A program made the position numbers and the translations under genes. A DNA stretch of 64,000 bases. Source: Streptomyces albireticuli. Lineage in GTDB: Bacteria > Actinomycetota > Actinomycetes > Streptomycetales > Streptomycetaceae. Position 1 is the first letter of the stretch, and each line of letters begins with the position of its first letter. The notes under the pieces are model-generated. The model saw nothing but the letters and a program-made list of their open reading frames with translations. It did no database searches and was not told the origin of the DNA. Location of the stretch: positions 1,178,001 to 1,242,000 of the forward strand of contig NZ_CP021744.1 in assembly GCF_002192455.1 (NCBI RefSeq), written 5' to 3'. Shown one piece after another: positions 60,943 to 64,000 of the stretch.

Positions 60943-61196
60943 TCGCAGCTCACACTCGTTCCCGCGAGAAGGAAGTCGGCTTCGCCGGCCTTCGCGCCTT
61001 TGATGAAGCTTTCGATTTCGTGGTGCGTGTAGATCAGCGCGGGGCCGTCCGGATCGGTGGACTGACGGAGCGCGACCCGGCCGTCCCGCAGCCGCATGGC
61101 CTCGACGCAGCTTCCGCCGTTGCCGCCGCTCCACGGCTTGCTCCACCCCTCGGTGCCGAGGTCGGTGGCGGGCATGCCGTTGTATATGCGATCCAT
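60939..61196 (-). CDS. DUF397 protein
   Basis: An 85-residue DUF397 protein: WSKPWSGGNGGSCVEAM, VALRQSTDPDGPALIYTHHE and an FIKGAKAGEADFLL helix. In Streptomyces abaA and whiJ-type loci, DUF397 genes stand next to a DUF5753 XRE regulator and affect development and antibiotic production, perhaps as small antagonists of the regulator. It starts 3 bp after the XRE gene and overlaps the methyltransferase. Confidence 0.92.
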   Translation of the reverse strand: MDRIYNGMPATDLGTEGWSKPWSGGNGGSCVEAMRLRDGRVALRQSTDPDGPALIYTHHEIESFIKGAKAGEADFLLAGTSVSCE

Positions 61197-61199
61197 GGA

Positions 61200-62066
61200 T
61201 CAGATCTCCTTACGAATGCCACCCAGGAAGGCCTCGGTGGTGTGTGCCGGCGCGGCCTGCGCGCACATCCGGTCCAGCGCCTCCAGGAAGGCCGAGACAT
61301 CGTCACGCTGGTCGAAGTACGAGGCCCCGACGAGGTTTTCGGCGTACGCGATGTCCGGCAGCTCCGGGAGCGGGAACCGGAAGATATGGAACGGTCCGTA
61401 CATCGCCGGGTGCGGCCCGGCGGCGAACGGCATGATCTGGAGCCGTACGTTCGGCATGGCGGTGGCGGCCGCGAGGTGGGCGATCTGCTCGCGCATGACG
61501 CCGGGGCCGCCGATGGGCCGGCGCAGCACGGTCTCGTCCATCACCACCCACAGCAGCGGCGCCCCGTCCCGGGTGAGCAGCGCCTGCCGCTCCCGGCGGA
61601 CGGTGACCGCGCGGTCGATGTCGGCGTCGGGGGCGTGCGGCATCCCGGCGCGGAGGACGGCCCGGGCGTAGGCCTCCGTCTGGAGCAGTCCGGGGACGTA
61701 GTGCGGCTCGTACGCGCGGATGAGGTTGGCCTCGCCCTCAAGGGAGACGAAGGCGCTGAACCACTCGGGCAGGACGTCCCGGAAGCGGTGCCACCAGCCC
61801 GGGCGGTTGGCCTCCCGGGCGAGCGTGAGGAAGCCGTCGAGCTCCTCGGGGTCGGCGACGCCGTAGACGCGCAGGAGCTTCTCCACGTAGGGGAGCTTCA
61901 GGCCGACCTCGGCCTTCTCCATCCTGCGGACCGTGGCGTGGGTGACGTCGAGGGCACGGCCCGCCTGCTCGAAGGAGAGGCCGGCCCGCTCCCTGAGGTC
62001 CTGGAGCCGTTTGCCCAGCACGACCCTCAGGACGGTCGGGGCGCCTGTCGGCCGCGCGTCCGCCAC
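61200..62066 (-). CDS. XRE-family regulator with DUF5753 domain (WhiJ/AbaA type)
   Basis: A 288-residue regulator. HTH at about 17-75 (RERAGLSFEQAGRALDVTHATVRRME). The DUF5753 domain occupies about 100-280 (EPHYVPGLLQTEAYARAVL, VRRERQALLTRDGAP, DETVLRRPIGGPGVMREQ, YAENLVGASYFD). This is the regulator of the WhiJ-like paralogue family, of which Streptomyces carry dozens. GTG start with GGAGGGG about 9 nt upstream. A 7-1-7 palindrome near the divergent ATPase-fold gene is its likely binding site. Confidence 0.93.
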   Translation of the reverse strand: MADARPTGAPTVLRVVLGKRLQDLRERAGLSFEQAGRALDVTHATVRRMEKAEVGLKLPYVEKLLRVYGVADPEELDGFLTLAREANRPGWWHRFRDVLPEWFSAFVSLEGEANLIRAYEPHYVPGLLQTEAYARAVLRAGMPHAPDADIDRAVTVRRERQALLTRDGAPLLWVVMDETVLRRPIGGPGVMREQIAHLAAATAMPNVRLQIMPFAAGPHPAMYGPFHIFRFPLPELPDIAYAENLVGASYFDQRDDVSAFLEALDRMCAQAAPAHTTEAFLGGIRKEI

Positions 62067-62154
62067 TGTTCATCCCCTCCAACTTTTGTCATATGCCCCC
62101 CGTGCAGCGCAGTCTGCCACGCACCCCCTGGAGCGGACAGACTGATCTGACGAT

Positions 62155-62169
62155 TCTGCAATTTGCAGA
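62155..62169. promoter_or_regulatory. Palindrome in the divergent regulator/ATPase spacer
   Basis: TCTGCAA-T-TTGCAGA, perfect 7-bp arms, AT-rich against the background. It lies 16 bp before the ATG of the ATP-binding protein and about 90 bp upstream of the XRE start. It is a good candidate operator for the XRE regulator. Confidence 0.55.
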
Positions 62170-62185
62170 TTGAACCTTGCCACAC

Positions 62186-62671
62186 ATGACTCACATCGCA
62201 CATAGTTGCGGAGTGGTCCCCTCCCATGACGCACCTTCGCTCGGACGCTACGGCAGTTCCATAGCCGCGCGTCTCCAGGACGCCTTCCACTTCCCGGCTC
62301 TCAACACCTCGGTAGCGGAGGCGCGCAGACGAGTTCTCGCGCGGCTGCGGGAGTGGGGTATCGACGAAGTGGCGTGCGACGACGCTCAATTGGTGGTGTC
62401 GGAACTCTTCACCAATGCCGTGCGGCACACGGACAGCGACAAGGTCAGCTGTCAACTGCGCCTGAGCGGCGCGCATCTGCGGATAGAGGTGGCCGATCAG
62501 GGCCACACCTCGACGGAGCCCCGGGCCCGGTGCAGCGGGGCGGACGAGGAGAGCGGGCGCGGACTGCTGCTGGTGGGCGCGCTGTCGAAGGCATGGGGGG
62601 TCCGGCCCGACGACGACGGCCGTGGCCGTGTCGTCTGGGCCGATCTGCCGCACGGGCGGCTCCCCCTCTGA
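62186..62671 (+). CDS. ATP-binding protein, anti-sigma-factor/HATPase_c type
   Basis: A 161-residue single-domain GHKL protein like RsbW. N box VVSELFTNAVRHTDSD, G1 VADQGHT, G2 ESGRGLLLVGALSKAWG. Such small ATPases bind sigma or anti-sigma partners, and in Streptomyces they often stand divergent to DUF5753 regulators with DUF397. The ATG at 62186 is used; a TTG at 62177 is possible, and neither has a clear ribosome site, so a leaderless message is likely. Confidence 0.87.
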   Translation: MTHIAHSCGVVPSHDAPSLGRYGSSIAARLQDAFHFPALNTSVAEARRRVLARLREWGIDEVACDDAQLVVSELFTNAVRHTDSDKVSCQLRLSGAHLRIEVADQGHTSTEPRARCSGADEESGRGLLLVGALSKAWGVRPDDDGRGRVVWADLPHGRLPL

Positions 62672-62739
62672 CACCCGGGCCGGAACCCGGTGTCCTTCCC
62701 CCTCTTTTTCTGAATTTTTCGGGCGCTGCCTACAGCCGC

Positions 62740-63531
62740 CTACAGCGGCAGCAGGTCCGGCCGCTTGGGCTCCACGTGATCACCCGAGGACTCGCCGCGC
62801 AGCCGGCGGCCGATCCACGGCACCAGGTGCTCGCGCGCCCAGTGGATGTTGTCCCGGCGCACCTCGGCGGGCGACCGCAGCCCCTCGTCCGGCCACGCCT
62901 GGTCCGGGTCGGCCGGTACCTGGAGCCCGAGCACCTGGGCGGCGCGCAGCGCGACGCGGGTGTGCCCGTCGGGCGAGAGGTGCAGCCGGTCGTCGCTCCA
63001 GGCCCGCCGGTCCTGCACCGAGCGCAGCGACCACAGGTCGAGGACCGGGCAGTCGTGCCGGTCGGCGATGGCGCGGACATGCGCCGTGTACGTCGCGATC
63101 TTGCCGCGCAGATGGCGCAGGACCGGGACGCCCCGGGTGTCGAAGCCGGTGCACAGCAGCACCGTGCCGACGGAGGAGGCCAGGTCGACGACGGCCGCCT
63201 CGTAGCGCTCGGCCACGTCGTCGGGGTCGCTGCCGGGGCGCAGGATGTCGTTGCCGCCGGCGCAGAAGGTCACGAGGTCCGGGCCGAGCTCCTTGGCCCG
63301 GGGCACCTGCTCCTCGACGATCTGGTCGAGGAGCCGGCCGCGGACGGCGAGGTTGGCGTACCGGAAGGTGTGCTCGTCCTGCTGGTCGGAGAGGAGTACG
63401 GCCAGTCGGTCGGCCCAGCCGATGAAGGTGTCGTCCGGCCCTGGGTCGCCGACGCCTTCGGTGAAGCTGTCCCCGACGGCTGCGTACGACCCGATCGCGC
63501 TCTTGCTGAATGAATTCGAATCGTCTGCCAC
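62740..63531 (-). CDS. SGNH/GDSL hydrolase
   Basis: A 263-residue esterase or lipase of the SGNH class. Block I is AAVGDSFTEGVGDP (catalytic Ser), block III CAGGNDIL (oxyanion Asn), block V SDDRLHLSPDGH (Asp and His). There is no signal peptide, so it is intracellular. GTG or ATG alternatives are not needed; the start gives MADDSNSF. The substrate is unknown. Divergent from the tyrosine phosphatase gene across about 210 bp. Confidence 0.92.
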   Translation of the reverse strand: MADDSNSFSKSAIGSYAAVGDSFTEGVGDPGPDDTFIGWADRLAVLLSDQQDEHTFRYANLAVRGRLLDQIVEEQVPRAKELGPDLVTFCAGGNDILRPGSDPDDVAERYEAAVVDLASSVGTVLLCTGFDTRGVPVLRHLRGKIATYTAHVRAIADRHDCPVLDLWSLRSVQDRRAWSDDRLHLSPDGHTRVALRAAQVLGLQVPADPDQAWPDEGLRSPAEVRRDNIHWAREHLVPWIGRRLRGESSGDHVEPKRPDLLPL

Positions 63532-63743
63532 GTCAGCACATCTTTCCTCTTGGGGAGTGACTTACGCCACCGTAACCAGGGGTTGACGTGCCGTGATGTA
63601 TCCCACCCCAACAAAGTCACCCCAAGCGGAATACGTCAACACCGGTGTCGCGCGGCCTGGATTCCGCGTACAACCAGTGGCGTAGAGTCGTTCAGCCGCC
63701 TGGTCGACGAGCAACGTCGACAGCCGAGACCTGGGGAGCGCCC

Positions 63744-64000
63744 GTGACGCAGACGCCACATGTCCCGTCCACCGAACCCGAGCTCGCGGGGGTACGCAAC
63801 TTCCGTGATCTGGGCGGCCTGCCGGCCGCCGACGGACGGCGTGTACGGCCCGGCGTCCTCTTCCGCAGCGGCCACCTCGCCCACGCGACCGAGTCGGACA
63901 CCCGCTTCCTCGACTCGCTGGGCCTGCACACGGTCTTCGACTTCCGCAACGCCGCCGACATCGAGCTGGACGGCACGGACGTCGAGCTCACCGGGGTGCG
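63744..64000 (+). CDS. Tyrosine-protein phosphatase (PTP-like), 3' end outside window
   Basis: The first 85 residues of a protein tyrosine phosphatase of the IphP/MptpB type: GVRNFRDLGGLPAADGRRV, VRPGVLFRSGHLAHATESD, FDFRNAADIELDG. The catalytic Cys loop (H-C-x5-R) lies beyond the window. GTG at 63744 with GGGGAGCGCCC upstream. Members dephosphorylate proteins or phosphoinositides. Confidence 0.88.
   Translation, partial: MTQTPHVPSTEPELAGVRNFRDLGGLPAADGRRVRPGVLFRSGHLAHATESDTRFLDSLGLHTVFDFRNAADIELDGTDVELTGV

Overview
The window is high-GC DNA from a Streptomyces-type actinomycete. Supporting signs are the strong GC bias at third codon positions, GTG/TTG starts, GTGA/ATGA start-stop overlaps, DUF397 and DUF5753-type regulators, an SAV2177-type methyltransferase, a GH46 chitosanase and a long Streptomyces-style intergenic palindrome.

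Bases 1-39 kb form a hypoxia/redox/dormancy island. It begins with the 3' part of an HNH-like gene, then an HTH-flavin-barrel protein with a P2-type ATPase, a universal stress protein (USP) and nicotinate phosphoribosyltransferase. A hydrogenase block follows: maturation peptidase, hypF and hypC (6.8-9.9 kb), a protein acetyltransferase of the GNAT/acyl-CoA-ligase type, then an operon for a group 3b cytosolic [NiFe]-hydrogenase (beta, cyclic-nucleotide-binding protein, gamma, delta, alpha) ending in hypD and hypE. Two adjacent IS5-family elements (19.56-22.92 kb) interrupt the island; the first seems to carry a secreted serine hydrolase as passenger. After them come D-lactate dehydrogenase, a copper locus (cupredoxin-CopA fusion, SHOCT protein, small membrane protein, broken DUF305 lipoprotein), PEP synthase, a USP, two CBS-BON proteins, a second HTH-flavin-barrel protein, a GH65 enzyme, a CBS protein, a USP and an Acg-like nitroreductase. 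The content closely parallels the DosR regulon of mycobacteria and the OsdKR (DevSR-like) cluster of S. coelicolor. No sensor kinase or response regulator lies in the window.

Bases 39.4-52.2 kb are an accessory zone ending at tRNA-Pro(GGG). It holds two XRE/TPR-type regulators with a phosphotransferase and a NUDIX hydrolase, an Fe(II)/2OG dioxygenase, a NucS-like nuclease, and xis-int of a pSAM2-like integrative element. A three-gene recombinase module follows: an intact tyrosine recombinase, a small HTH protein, and a giant zinc-ribbon protein ending in a recombinase domain that has lost its catalytic tyrosine. A 45-codon sequence that looks like an integrase 3' end lies between this module and tRNA-Pro. 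The simplest reading is that the module inserted into the end of int.

Bases 52.2-64 kb look like ordinary chromosome: a secreted propeller-amidohydrolase, chitosanase with a palindromic operator, an MBL hydrolase, AlkB, a carboxymuconolactone decarboxylase-family gene behind an ECF41-like promoter, an abaA/whiJ-like regulator-DUF397-ATPase cluster with a methyltransferase, an SGNH hydrolase, and the start of a tyrosine phosphatase.
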